The position numbers were made by a program, and so were the translations under genes. Shown here piece by piece: positions 1-8,846 of a stretch of DNA of 64,000 nucleotides. Below the pieces are notes generated by a model. That model did no database searches. It had not been told where the DNA came from and saw nothing but the letters and a program-made list of their open reading frames with translations. The stretch spans positions 3,523,001-3,587,000 of the forward strand of contig NZ_PHHE01000001.1 in the NCBI RefSeq assembly GCF_002813455.1, given 5' to 3'. Numbering within the stretch: position 1 is the stretch's first letter; each line of letters opens with the position of its first letter. This DNA is from Pseudomonas baetica. Its GTDB lineage: Bacteria; Pseudomonadota; Gammaproteobacteria; Pseudomonadales; Pseudomonadaceae.

Positions 1-384
1 GTGAGCACTCAGGCGGTGATGGCCGAGTTCATGGCCGCCGGGCATTTTCAGCGTCATATCCGCCGGATGCGCCGTGCTGCGCTCAGTCGCCGCAATGTGC
101 TGTTGCAAGGTTGGCCGTCGAGTATTCCCGGAGTCGGCAGTCTGCCCTCCGTGTGTGCCGGGCTGCACCTGAGCGTCGCGGTCAACAGCGTCGAGCGTGA
201 ACAACAACTGATCCAGCAGGCGCAAAGTGTCGGTGTCGAGATCAATGGATTGAGCAGCTACTGGCTGCCGCAATCCACCACTGCGATTGATCAGCGTGCC
301 GGCCTGGTCCTGGGTTTCGCCGCAGTACCGGAGCCGGCAATCGAGTCGGCTCTGGCACGCTTGCGACAAGTCTGGCGGGTGTAA
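1..384 (+). CDS. C-terminal part of a MocR-like (GntR-HTH/aminotransferase fold) regulator, partial
   Basis: Only the last 127 residues lie in the window; the true start is upstream of base 1, so the GTG at base 1 should not be taken as the start. The motif GHFQRHIRRMR near residue 15, followed by an RR-x-x-L helix, is typical of the C-terminal small domain of fold-type I aminotransferase modules in MocR regulators. Those proteins join a GntR winged-helix to a PLP-binding domain and usually regulate vitamin B6 or amino-acid genes. No DNA-binding part is visible here, so a stand-alone aminotransferase cannot be excluded. It converges on the toxin-like gene that ends at 403, with only 18 bp between the stops. 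Confidence 0.7.
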   Translation: MSTQAVMAEFMAAGHFQRHIRRMRRAALSRRNVLLQGWPSSIPGVGSLPSVCAGLHLSVAVNSVEREQQLIQQAQSVGVEINGLSSYWLPQSTTAIDQRAGLVLGFAAVPEPAIESALARLRQVWRV

Positions 385-402
385 GCACCCTGCGTGGGTG
401 AA

Positions 403-3400
403 TTAACCGCGGGGCTGCGGTTTCAGGAACAGGTCGCGATCCGCTGGCTTGTCCAGCCTTCTCAGCACATTGTCGACAGCATCAAAGGTGTCCAGTGCCT
501 GGCGGGTTTTGGCGTCAAGCGTGAGCAAATAGGCATCAGCCAATTTAAGGTGAGCGACGGTGCACTGCTCATCCGCGACGGTTTGGTCGTCGTAGTGGAA
601 ATGCGCCACCCACAGCGGCTTGTTGTGGTTGGTCTTGTCGAGGATCTGGTATTCCTGGAAGTAGTCCTTGCGTTGTTTGGTACGAATACGCCCGCGAGTA
701 TCCTTGACGATCGCGACCTGATCGTTGGCAAGCAGCCACTGCAAGTAAGCTGTCCGGGGTTTGCGTTGCTTGAGCATTGTTGCGTAAGTGGTAACCCCTG
801 TGGTGCGGGTAAGTTCAGCGCCTGCACGCAGTTCCTCGGCAAGGCTACCGACCGGTAAGTTTTCTGCCCCTGTGGCGCGTGCTCTGGCAAGCGCCTGCTC
901 GGTTTCAGCAGCCGCATTGTTGAGCCTGCTGACTTGCTGATCGAACATGTCGCGGATGTCGGCAGGTATGCGGCCCGGGCGTTTGGCGTCTTCGCTCTTA
1001 CTCTTGTTGAACTCTGAGATTTTCAGATTCAATTCAAGTGCCGCGGCAACGATGTCGGTGTCATTGGTCAGAGCCTCGGGGGCGACCGGTAGCGACGCGG
1101 ACATCTTCACGAACGGAATTTGCGCCTCCGAATCGCTTTCGTCCGTGGACGGATTCCTTTCCGGTGGGTTCTGCCTGGGGCGGGTCTTGGTGACTTTGCC
1201 TTTGCGCTGCGGCCTGGAGGGCCCTGGTTCGTTTACCGGTGGAACAGCGATCTCGCTGGTGTCCGGCAGTTCCTCCACCAGGCGTTTCTGTGCCAGCTCG
1301 TGGAACTCGGCAATCTGCTGACGCACCTGGTCGAGTCTGGCCTGAACGAATGTTTCGGGATAGATCGTCGGCAATCCCAGAACGAGCTCATCGGCGCTGG
1401 CGTAAAGGTCATTGAAGTGGATCAGCTGTTCGATGCGAGCTGCCTGACCGTCGGCGCTGACCGGGGTTTTGATCAGGGCGATCAAGTCATGGCTGGCATC
1501 TGCCGCACTGGCGGTGACTGCCCGAAGCGCCTGGCGCGGCAAGGTCAGTTGCGGCTCTTCAAGGTCGCGCAGACACAACTCGGAGGTCAGGGCGATTTCA
1601 TTGGCGAGGAAGTCAAACCGGGTGAAAGGCGGAAGCAGCGATATCAGTTTTCTGGCAACCCTGGTTGGTTTTCCTTCGTATTGCTGTAGCACCTCGACCG
1701 ACGCCTTCAGGGTTTGCAGGGCGCCGACCATGCCTTCGCTCAGTGTCTTGGCCTTATTGGCAATATTCATTTGTTCCTGTCTGCTCACAGGTTCGACGTG
1801 GGTAGTGCCGGGGAGCAATCTTTGCAGGGTTTGTCGGTAGATCCTCATGTTCAAGCGCATCCAGCCACTGAGGCATTTATGTTGTTCAGTGGTCAGGCGC
1901 ATCAGCTGTGATTGGTAGAAGACGCTGCTGCCCCCGGACTCGTTCCAGATCCTCAGTTGTTCCAGCGCATCGGTGTAACTTTTGGCCAATACCTGCGATT
2001 GTTCGAGGAATACAGCTGACCTTTCGTCGAACAGATTGTCCGGTGCCTCTTTCAGAACTTTTACTGCTTTGGAAAACTCGTCAACCAGGAGACTTTCGCT
2101 TTCCAGAAACGGCCTGAGTTTCGCCATGGCCGCGTCCTTTTTCTGCTCTCTGGCCCGCCGAAATGCTGCGATCCGCCCGGTTGGTGCTCCCCCGCTCAGA
2201 CGAATGCGCAGGTCCCAATGCCATTGCTGCGAGCTGGCGTCGTACTGCAAAACAGGACCTTTGCGATCAGGGTTGGCGGGGTCAACGATGCGCAGCGGCT
2301 CACCTTCCGATTCGATGACCTGAAACCAGCGTTCGCCCACTTGCGCGCAGGTTTTGCCATCGACGGTATACAGGTGGCTGGACGCGGATATTTCGTGGGT
2401 GCCGGGCGCGGGCGTTGCCAACTTGAAGCTGTCGATCAGCGTGATAAAGCGTTTCGCCGTTGCTGAGCGATAGGGCGTACCGGTCTCCAGCGATGAAAGG
2501 TGTGCTGGCGCAATGTCACCGCTGACGACCTGACTGTCGTAGTTAAGCACGGGCCCGGTTTTCACTGGCGGATCGCTGGGTAGCCGCGTGGGTATATCGG
2601 GATTTTCCGACGGCAGCGGTGTTTCGCGCAGTTCCTTGAACGACGGTAACTTAAGATGGTTGCGTCGTGCAGCCACGTGCTGCGACAAGAGGACTCCCAG
2701 CACCAACAGCACATCGCTCATGGATTTCCACTGGATGAATTCCTCCCCGCGTTGATTGGCGTCGACGGCTTGCTGAATCTGGCTGATGCTCTGCCAGACC
2801 CACACTGCCGTGCCAGCAGCACCACTGAAGAAGTTGGAGGCAACGTTGAACAGTGTCCAGCCGCTGTCTGCCAACAGGTTCCAGCGCCGCTCGCTGTTGG
2901 AAACCGATTGTCGGTCGGCGAGTTCGATCAACGCCTGACTATGGGCGTCATACAGCTTCGCCAGAATATCGCCGCTCAGGGGGGCATTCGCCAGGTCGAT
3001 CGGGCCGGCCAGATCAAGGTGGATCAGCGGTTCGAACGCCAGTTGCGAAACGATCCACGGCGACGGAATTTCGCTGGAAAACACGTACTGAGCGTATTCG
3101 AAGCCCAGCGCCTCGGTCGCCAACCATGCCAGCACCGAATCCCTTAACTCCCCGGGCTGATACAAGGCATACAGCAGGTTTTGCAGGGAGGCGAACTGCA
3201 CCAGTGGTTTGTCCAGCGCCGGCCGATAAAGCAGGCAGGGCCCCTGGCTGGCATCACGCGGGGCGATGACGAACATGTTGCTGACGACATCGGCTTTTTT
3301 GCTCAGGCGGTTACGCGGAACGAACGCCAGGGGGCGAATGGTCACCGGGTGTTGAGCCGCAGGTTTGTCATGGGCGATGGCCTCCATCAATTGGCAGACG

Positions 3401-4992
3401 TATTCGTACCCGCGTTGATTGACGCCGTTCTGATGACGGAGTTTGTTTTCCAGTGCCAGCAATGGCAGCAAGATCGGAAGCTGGCGGGTGTAGCGGGTTT
3501 TCTGCTGGGCCGCGCGCACTGGGTCATCAATCAGCGTGCGCTTGATGAGCCTGGGATAGCGCTCGCCGATATTGACCTGCTGCGCCAGTTCAGTGAGCAA
3601 GTTAACGGTCAGCCACGCCGGTATGGCGGTGCCGTCGTTGAAGGCGAGTGTTGCCAGATAGGGTGGGGAGTTTTGCAGCGCGAACTCGCCGAGGGTTTCT
3701 ACCGTGCGGTCCAGTGGGTTGGGGAGCACCAGACCACCGGATTCGAAGCTTCCGGTCACGCTGATGTGCAACGAGTCCAGTGGCAGGTCGGCGGCGTTTT
3801 TCGCTCTTTTATCGGCGATGATCGCCTCGCGCATCTGGGTTTGCGCATAGGTTTTGATCAGCGGGAGATCGTCTTCGCGAAAGGTGTCTTTTTGCGCGTC
3901 GTCACGCAGATCCGACAGTTTGACGATGTAGTGCTGATAGGCCTGCAAGTCGCTGATCGAACCGTCATGCAGCCAGGCGGGAATCGCCTGATCCAGTTGA
4001 TCGAGGCGGTCTCGGTCCTCTACACCAAGGCTGTTTCGTGGTTGCGCAGCACTGTCCGGGGGGGCGTCAGCACGGTTTGCAGGGTCGAGCGCCGTGATTT
4101 CATCGAGTTGGTTGCCAATCAGCGCCCACGCGACGGCATCGAAAATATTCCCTTCAGGTTCGCTCAGGCGCCATGTCAGGGTTTGTTGCTCCTGGCTCAT
4201 CTCCATACGGGCCGGAAGCGATTCACCCAGCGCTTGCATGGAAGCGAACGTCTCATGACCTGAGTTGATCGAATACATCAGGATGAGTTCTCGGCCCTTG
4301 CAGGTCGCGGTCATGATGATCGCACCGGCGATGAGCAGGTGGCGGTTGCTCGCCTCTTCCACAAGATCAACGTCGAGCAGGCAGGCCCGCACGTCCTTGA
4401 AATCACCCTGCGTGGAGGTGCGAAGCTGTTTGTCCGGGGCGGCGGCAATCAAGCGTGCAAGTGAACACTGATCGGCATCCCAGCCAGTGGCTTGCTGCAC
4501 ATTCACCGCCGCTTTGAACGCATCGGCCAACACTTGCCAGCGCGGTTGCGTTGGTCCTGGCTCATTCCAGTAATCGAGTTGCAACTGTTGGTAGGTGGCG
4601 AACAGAAAAGGCGCGTGATCGTTGATCAGCGAATTGACGTCGTCCATATCCATGGCCAGGTGGACGGGATTATGCGAGTGAGGCATCAGTGTCAGAAAGC
4701 ACTCGCCTTCGAGGTAACTTGCCAAAGTGCTGGCGTAATACAGTCGAACCAGCGCATGGGTAAGCGATTCGTAGTGGTGAAACGCGCCTTCACTTGCGCG
4801 AATCGGCGTCGCGATCATCGCGTGGTCGGGATCGATGTTCAGGTGGGAGTAGTTTTTCGCCAGGGCCTGGCGCAACAACGTCGATGCTGATTGATGGAGT
4901 GAAGGACCCTGGCTGGTCAGGTCGATCAGGCGACTCTGCTGCTGCAAGGAGAGGGAGCTGCCGGGTGCAGTGGCATCGGTGTTTTCGGTCAT
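403..4992 (-). CDS. Very large DUF6543 / dermonecrotic-toxin-like protein (1529 aa)
   Basis: A single 1529-residue frame begins at ATG 4992 with a GGAAG ribosome site about 8 bases upstream. I see no N-terminal signal peptide. Length and style (a long, soluble-looking protein with scattered R/L-rich helices) match the DUF6543 dermonecrotic-toxin-like proteins common as isolated genes in Pseudomonas. A hydrophobic stretch lies at about residues 715-785 (ASNFFSGAAGTAVWVWQ and following). A basic, proline-rich linker lies near residue 1258 (RPQRKGKVTKTRPRQ) followed by an acidic patch. The last 300 residues are helical and carry no catalytic motif that I can identify. It is monocistronic. The toxin role is inferred from family resemblance only; activity and secretion route are unknown. 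Confidence 0.6.
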   Translation of the reverse strand: MTENTDATAPGSSLSLQQQSRLIDLTSQGPSLHQSASTLLRQALAKNYSHLNIDPDHAMIATPIRASEGAFHHYESLTHALVRLYYASTLASYLEGECFLTLMPHSHNPVHLAMDMDDVNSLINDHAPFLFATYQQLQLDYWNEPGPTQPRWQVLADAFKAAVNVQQATGWDADQCSLARLIAAAPDKQLRTSTQGDFKDVRACLLDVDLVEEASNRHLLIAGAIIMTATCKGRELILMYSINSGHETFASMQALGESLPARMEMSQEQQTLTWRLSEPEGNIFDAVAWALIGNQLDEITALDPANRADAPPDSAAQPRNSLGVEDRDRLDQLDQAIPAWLHDGSISDLQAYQHYIVKLSDLRDDAQKDTFREDDLPLIKTYAQTQMREAIIADKRAKNAADLPLDSLHISVTGSFESGGLVLPNPLDRTVETLGEFALQNSPPYLATLAFNDGTAIPAWLTVNLLTELAQQVNIGERYPRLIKRTLIDDPVRAAQQKTRYTRQLPILLPLLALENKLRHQNGVNQRGYEYVCQLMEAIAHDKPAAQHPVTIRPLAFVPRNRLSKKADVVSNMFVIAPRDASQGPCLLYRPALDKPLVQFASLQNLLYALYQPGELRDSVLAWLATEALGFEYAQYVFSSEIPSPWIVSQLAFEPLIHLDLAGPIDLANAPLSGDILAKLYDAHSQALIELADRQSVSNSERRWNLLADSGWTLFNVASNFFSGAAGTAVWVWQSISQIQQAVDANQRGEEFIQWKSMSDVLLVLGVLLSQHVAARRNHLKLPSFKELRETPLPSENPDIPTRLPSDPPVKTGPVLNYDSQVVSGDIAPAHLSSLETGTPYRSATAKRFITLIDSFKLATPAPGTHEISASSHLYTVDGKTCAQVGERWFQVIESEGEPLRIVDPANPDRKGPVLQYDASSQQWHWDLRIRLSGGAPTGRIAAFRRAREQKKDAAMAKLRPFLESESLLVDEFSKAVKVLKEAPDNLFDERSAVFLEQSQVLAKSYTDALEQLRIWNESGGSSVFYQSQLMRLTTEQHKCLSGWMRLNMRIYRQTLQRLLPGTTHVEPVSRQEQMNIANKAKTLSEGMVGALQTLKASVEVLQQYEGKPTRVARKLISLLPPFTRFDFLANEIALTSELCLRDLEEPQLTLPRQALRAVTASAADASHDLIALIKTPVSADGQAARIEQLIHFNDLYASADELVLGLPTIYPETFVQARLDQVRQQIAEFHELAQKRLVEELPDTSEIAVPPVNEPGPSRPQRKGKVTKTRPRQNPPERNPSTDESDSEAQIPFVKMSASLPVAPEALTNDTDIVAAALELNLKISEFNKSKSEDAKRPGRIPADIRDMFDQQVSRLNNAAAETEQALARARATGAENLPVGSLAEELRAGAELTRTTGVTTYATMLKQRKPRTAYLQWLLANDQVAIVKDTRGRIRTKQRKDYFQEYQILDKTNHNKPLWVAHFHYDDQTVADEQCTVAHLKLADAYLLTLDAKTRQALDTFDAVDNVLRRLDKPADRDLFLKPQPRG

Positions 4993-5096
4993 GGGTGTCT
5001 TCCGCAGTCAGAAGAGGCGGCGACAATCACCGCCCCCGTTTCTGCCGAAATTAGCCAGTCGTCTGCAGGGCAGGGCGGTACATACATATCGCGGAC

Positions 5097-5123
5097 AAAA
5101 AAAGACCCGCCGTGGCGGGTCTT
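5097..5123 (-). terminator. Intrinsic terminator downstream of the deacetylase gene
   Basis: Perfect 10-bp arms AAGACCCGCC / GGCGGGTCTT at 5102-5111 and 5114-5123 with a 2-base loop. Read on the minus strand the hairpin is followed by a run of T (5097-5103). It lies about 105 bp past the stop of the deacetylase gene and upstream of the toxin-like gene, so it separates the two units. Confidence 0.85.
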
Positions 5124-5227
5124 GGTTGCAGCACAGGGTGTGGCCTGTCGTTGATGACGGTGCAAGCGTCTTCGGTGTTATTTGCGCCCTTGGGGACCGG
5201 CCGGAGCCATCAATTACTTGAGTCGGA

Positions 5228-6253
5228 TCATTGTTCAAAACCTTCCAGCACGTTCACCGCGTTGATGCCGATTTCTTCCACCGCATAACCCCCTTCCATG
5301 ACGAACAGGGTCGGCTTGCCGAGCGCGGCAATGCGCTTGCCCATCGCCAGATAATCCGGGCTGTCGAGTTTGAATTGCGAGATCGGGTCATCCTTGAACG
5401 TGTCGACACCCAGCGATACGACGATGATGTCGGCGCCATAGTGTTCGATCTCTTTGCAGGCCTGCTCGAGTGCGCTACTCCATGTGTCCCAGCCAGAACC
5501 GGCGGGCAGCGGATAGTTGAAATTGAAACCTTCACCGGCGCCTTCGCCCAATTCATCTTCATAGCCAAGGAAGAACGGGAATTCCGCTTCCGGGTGGCCG
5601 TGGATCGAGGTGAACAGCACATCGCTGCGCTCGTAGAAGATCGACTGCGTGCCGTTGCCGTGGTGATAGTCGACGTCAAGGATTGCGACCTTCTTGTGGC
5701 CCTGATCAAGGAACGCCTGCGCGGCGATGGCGGCATTATTGAGGTAGCAATAACCGCCCATCAAATCGCTGGCCGCGTGGTGTCCCGGTGGCCGACACAA
5801 AGCGAAGGCACTGTGCGCGCCGTTCTGGATCGCCGCTTGCGCGGTCAGGGCAACCTGCGCCGCGCTGTACGCCGCTTGCCAGGTGCCGGCGGTGATCGGC
5901 GCGCCACCGTCGAAGCTGTAGTAACCGAGCTGGCCGTGCAGGCTGGTCGGTTTGATCGCCCGCAAGGTCCGCGCCGGCCAGGTGTAGGGCAGCAAATCGC
6001 CGTCGGTGTTGAATTCAGTCCAGCGCGCCCACGCGCCTTTGAAAAACTCGAGATAGTCGCGGCTGTGGATACGGGCGATTGGCTCAAGGCCGAAATCTTT
6101 CGGCACCTCGACCGGGCCCAGGTGCCGGTTCTGCACGCGTTGCAACACATGGTCGGCGCGCGACGGCATCTCGAAGCACGGTTTGAGCTGGCCATCGATC
6201 AATTCGCAGCGGCCATGGTGCAGGTGGTGATCGTCCGAGTAGATCGTCAGCAT
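5228..6253 (-). CDS. Histone-deacetylase-family acetylpolyamine amidohydrolase (341 aa)
   Basis: Class II-type zinc hydrolase of the arginase/deacetylase fold, expected to remove acetyl groups from acetylated polyamines such as acetylputrescine or acetylcadaverine in the cytoplasm. Visible motifs are PPGHHA and GGYCYLNNAAIAA in the middle, the metal site DVDYHHGNGT, and SLGVDTFKDDP near the end, which supplies the second zinc-binding Asp. The length equals that of characterised acetylpolyamine amidohydrolases. The start is ATG 6253 (MLTIYSDDHH), with GGAG 9 bases upstream; an in-frame upstream codon has no such site. An AraC regulator gene lies upstream on the same strand, separated by a REP pair. 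Substrate is inferred from family and length. Confidence 0.85.
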   Translation of the reverse strand: MLTIYSDDHHLHHGRCELIDGQLKPCFEMPSRADHVLQRVQNRHLGPVEVPKDFGLEPIARIHSRDYLEFFKGAWARWTEFNTDGDLLPYTWPARTLRAIKPTSLHGQLGYYSFDGGAPITAGTWQAAYSAAQVALTAQAAIQNGAHSAFALCRPPGHHAASDLMGGYCYLNNAAIAAQAFLDQGHKKVAILDVDYHHGNGTQSIFYERSDVLFTSIHGHPEAEFPFFLGYEDELGEGAGEGFNFNYPLPAGSGWDTWSSALEQACKEIEHYGADIIVVSLGVDTFKDDPISQFKLDSPDYLAMGKRIAALGKPTLFVMEGGYAVEEIGINAVNVLEGFEQ

Positions 6254-6413
6254 TTGTTGTTCTCCGCAGGGCTGAATCAGTTGCCTCAAGTGTTGCGGCA
6301 CGCAGCGATTCGGAGAACGGCAGGAAAGGCCAAAAGGGGATGGATCTGGCCAAAAATCCTGACCGCAATTGGCCCCTTAATGGCGCGGATGCGGGCATGA
6401 AATACCAATCTAT

Positions 6414-6502
6414 TGTGGGAGCGGGCTTGCTCGCGAATGTGGTGTGCCAGATACAAGAATTTTGCCTGACACACCGCATTCGCGAGCAAGCCCGCTCCCA
6501 CA
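6414..6502. repeat. REP palindrome pair (REPIN-type, arms pointing inward)
   Basis: Arms TGTGGGAGCGGGCTTGCTCG and the inverse complement at the other end, with an inner inverted repeat (gtgtgcca / tgacacac), so the whole element can fold into one long hairpin. It lies between the deacetylase gene and the AraC regulator gene. Confidence 0.9.
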
Positions 6503-6510
6503 TTTGATCT

Positions 6511-7506
6511 TCAGTGTGGCCGGAACTGACTCGGCGCCACGCCGCTCCAACGCACGAACGCATGGCGAAAGCTCGCGGTTTCGCTGAAACCCAGGGTTTC
6601 GGCAATGCGATAGATCGGCAGTTGATCTTCACACAGCATCTGCTTGGCGCGTTCGAAGCGCAGTTCGTCGAGCAGTTCCTGATAGCTGCTGCCCATGTCT
6701 TTGAGGTGGCGACGCAAAGTGCGTGGCGAGCACTTCATTTGTTGGGCAAGACCTTCCAGCCCCGGTGCGGCATTCAACTGGGCACTGAGCAACTGGCGGA
6801 TCCGCCCCAGCCAGGCTTGCCGTCCGGTGAATTCGAGGTTCTGCTTGCGACAGCGTTCAGCCATGGCCTGATGGGTAATGACATCGGCCAGTGGCAGCGG
6901 TTGATCGAGCCAGTGTCGATCGAAGGCGAAGGCGTTGTCCTTGGCGGCGAAGTGCAATGGGCTGGCGAAGTGTTCGGCGTAGCTGTCGCGGTAGTCCGGT
7001 GCGGCGTGTTCGAACCGCGTGGCCAGCAACGGCAGCGGATGGCCGAGCAGGTCGTCGCAGATGACCTTGAGCGACACGAGACAGAACTCGGCATTGAACA
7101 CGGCCATCGCCGGGCTTTCGCGATAATCGGCGGCGACGAACCAGACGCGTTCGCCGTCGTCTTCCAGGCTCAGTTCGAAAAGTGTTCCCAACAGCGCCGG
7201 ATAGCGGATCGCCAAGCGCAAAGCGTCACCGAAGGTGGCACAGGTCAGCAGGGCGTAACCGAGGATGCCATAGCAGGAAACGTGCATGCGCCGGCCCAGT
7301 TCCAGGCCGATGTCGTGCTTGAGCGCCACCGCGTTGGCGCAGACCTGCATCTCCTGATTGGTGGTAATGCGCGTGTCGGCACGGGCCAGATCCGCCGCAC
7401 TGATGCCGCTGCCGGCCAGCAGTGCTTCGCTCGACAAGCCTTCGGCGTTGAAGGTGTTGAGTATCAGCGAGACGGCGTTGAGGGTGGTGAGGTGGGAGTG
7501 GAGCAT
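6511..7506 (-). CDS. AraC-family transcriptional regulator (331 aa)
   Basis: Has the arabinose-binding-like N-terminal domain seen in OruR/ArgR-type AraC regulators (residues about 20-200) and a C-terminal double helix-turn-helix. The AraC signature is visible at the end: LAQQMKCSPRTLRRHLK and IAETLGFSETASFRHAF. Start ATG 7506 (MLHSHLTT) has GGAAGATCCT just upstream; a longer frame exists but lacks a ribosome site. The position directly upstream of the acetylpolyamine amidohydrolase gene on the same strand suggests that it may control that gene. That link is inference only, since a REP pair separates the two and no operator was identified. Confidence 0.88.
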   Translation of the reverse strand: MLHSHLTTLNAVSLILNTFNAEGLSSEALLAGSGISAADLARADTRITTNQEMQVCANAVALKHDIGLELGRRMHVSCYGILGYALLTCATFGDALRLAIRYPALLGTLFELSLEDDGERVWFVAADYRESPAMAVFNAEFCLVSLKVICDDLLGHPLPLLATRFEHAAPDYRDSYAEHFASPLHFAAKDNAFAFDRHWLDQPLPLADVITHQAMAERCRKQNLEFTGRQAWLGRIRQLLSAQLNAAPGLEGLAQQMKCSPRTLRRHLKDMGSSYQELLDELRFERAKQMLCEDQLPIYRIAETLGFSETASFRHAFVRWSGVAPSQFRPH

Positions 7507-7568
7507 AGGATCTTCCAGCCTGATGAAGGCTGGAGTGCAGCAAGTTGCATGCCGTACGAAGATCAAAC

Positions 7569-7657
7569 TGTGGGAGCGGGCTTGCTCGCGAATGCGCCGT
7601 GTCAGTCGACATCAGCTTATCTGGCACACCGCCTTCGTGAGCAAGCCCGCTCCCACA
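7569..7657. repeat. REP palindrome pair (REPIN-type)
   Basis: Inward-facing arms TGTGGGAGCGGGCTTGCTCG / complement, with one mismatch (cttcgtgagc) in the right arm. It lies between the AraC regulator start and the asparaginase stop. Confidence 0.88.
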
Positions 7658-7672
7658 GGGATTTGCGTGGTG

Positions 7673-8677
7673 TCAGATCAGCTCACCGCACAGATCGAGT
7701 TCGATCAGACGGCGGACTTCAGCAGTTTCCAGGCCTGCGCCCAGCAATCCGTTCAATTTGCCGAACGCCGCCTCACGAGTCATGCCGCCACCGGACAACA
7801 CACCCACGCCACGCAAACGGCTGCCGGCCTCGTAGACATCCAGTTCCACGCCCCCTTCATGGCACTGCGTGACCGCAACCACTACCACGCCGTTATCCCG
7901 CGCGCGGCCGAGGCTGGCGAGGAATTGCGGGTTGTCGCTCGGCCCGGTGCCGCTGCCGTAGCACTCCAGCACCAGACCCTGAATACCGCTGTCGAGCAGG
8001 CCGTCGAGGATCTCGGCGCCGATGCCGGGAAACAGCGGCAGCACGGCAACTTTCGCCAGTTGTTTTGGCTGGTTGTAATGCAACGCCGCCGGGATCGAAG
8101 TGGCTTTCACACCGCTGCCCTGACGCTCCAGACGTTTGAACGGATGGCGGCCGAAGCTGCGCACTTTCGCGCAACGGGTTGGCGCCAGCAGTTCGCCGTG
8201 GAAATACAGATGCACACCTGGCGCCAAGCCTTGGCCGAGAGCAACCAGTGCGCCGCCGAGGTTTTCCCAGGCGTCGCTGTCAGTCACGCCAGCCGGCAGC
8301 ATGGAACCGGTGAAGCACACGCGGGCGTGCAGGCCGAGGAGCTGGAAGCTCATGGCCGCGGCGCTGTAAGCCAGGGTGTCGGTGCCATGCAGGATCAGCA
8401 CGCTGTCGCAGCCCTGTACATCAACGGCATCGACCACCGCTTCACGCAGTTGCTGCCAGTAGGCCGGGGTCATGTTGGCGCTGTCGATCAGCGGCGACAT
8501 CTCGCGAAAACGCCACTGCGGTACGACGAGTTCAGGCTGGCTGTGCAGGTAGTCGCGCATCCGCGCTTCGAAACCGGACGCCGGGGCCAGACCATTGGCG
8601 CTGGCCTGCATGCCGATGGTGCCACCGGTGTAGAGCACCATGACGTGTTGGGCGGCGGGATAGGTCGACGAATTCAT
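7673..8677 (-). CDS. ansA: Type I (cytoplasmic-type) L-asparaginase (334 aa)
   Basis: Hydrolyses L-asparagine to aspartate and ammonia. Both asparaginase signatures are present: the N-terminal TGGTIGM with the catalytic Thr, and HGTDTLAYSA with the second Thr and the Asp. Start ATG 8677 (MNSSTYPAAQHV) has GGAG about 8 bases upstream. The longer open frame upstream runs through a REP element and is not coding. There is no signal peptide, which favours the cytoplasmic low-affinity type; a glutaminase side activity cannot be judged. The symporter and aspartase genes lie upstream on the same strand, giving a complete asparagine degradation block, although REP elements and a terminator separate the units. 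Confidence 0.9.
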   Translation of the reverse strand: MNSSTYPAAQHVMVLYTGGTIGMQASANGLAPASGFEARMRDYLHSQPELVVPQWRFREMSPLIDSANMTPAYWQQLREAVVDAVDVQGCDSVLILHGTDTLAYSAAAMSFQLLGLHARVCFTGSMLPAGVTDSDAWENLGGALVALGQGLAPGVHLYFHGELLAPTRCAKVRSFGRHPFKRLERQGSGVKATSIPAALHYNQPKQLAKVAVLPLFPGIGAEILDGLLDSGIQGLVLECYGSGTGPSDNPQFLASLGRARDNGVVVVAVTQCHEGGVELDVYEAGSRLRGVGVLSGGGMTREAAFGKLNGLLGAGLETAEVRRLIELDLCGELI

Positions 8678-8703
8678 AGGATTCTCCGAAAGGATGGGGT
8701 CCT

Positions 8704-8792
8704 TGTGGGAGCGGGCTTGCTCGCGAATGCGGTGTGTCAGATACAAGAATTTTGCCTGACACACTGCATTCGCGAGCAAGCCCGCTCCCACA
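8704..8792. repeat. REP palindrome pair (REPIN-type)
   Basis: Inward-facing arms identical in type to the pair at 6414, sharing the inner segment 'agatacaagaattttgcctg', so the two copies appear recently related. It lies between the asparaginase start and the symporter stop. Confidence 0.9.
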
Positions 8793-8812
8793 GGTATTGC
8801 ATCACAATAACT

Positions 8813-8837
8813 GACGGGCGCAGGGGATGCGCCCGTC
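8813..8837 (-). terminator. Hairpin just after the symporter gene, possible terminator
   Basis: 9-bp perfect arms GACGGGCGC / GCGCCCGTC with a 7-base loop, about 10 bp beyond the symporter stop. No T run follows on the minus strand, so it may be a weak terminator or a 3' stabilising hairpin. Confidence 0.45.
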
Positions 8838-8846
8838 ATTTACCTG

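Noticed and set aside
1..3. GTG at base 1 as a start codon
   Set aside because: The protein is a C-terminal fragment of a larger regulator whose reading frame enters from outside the window.
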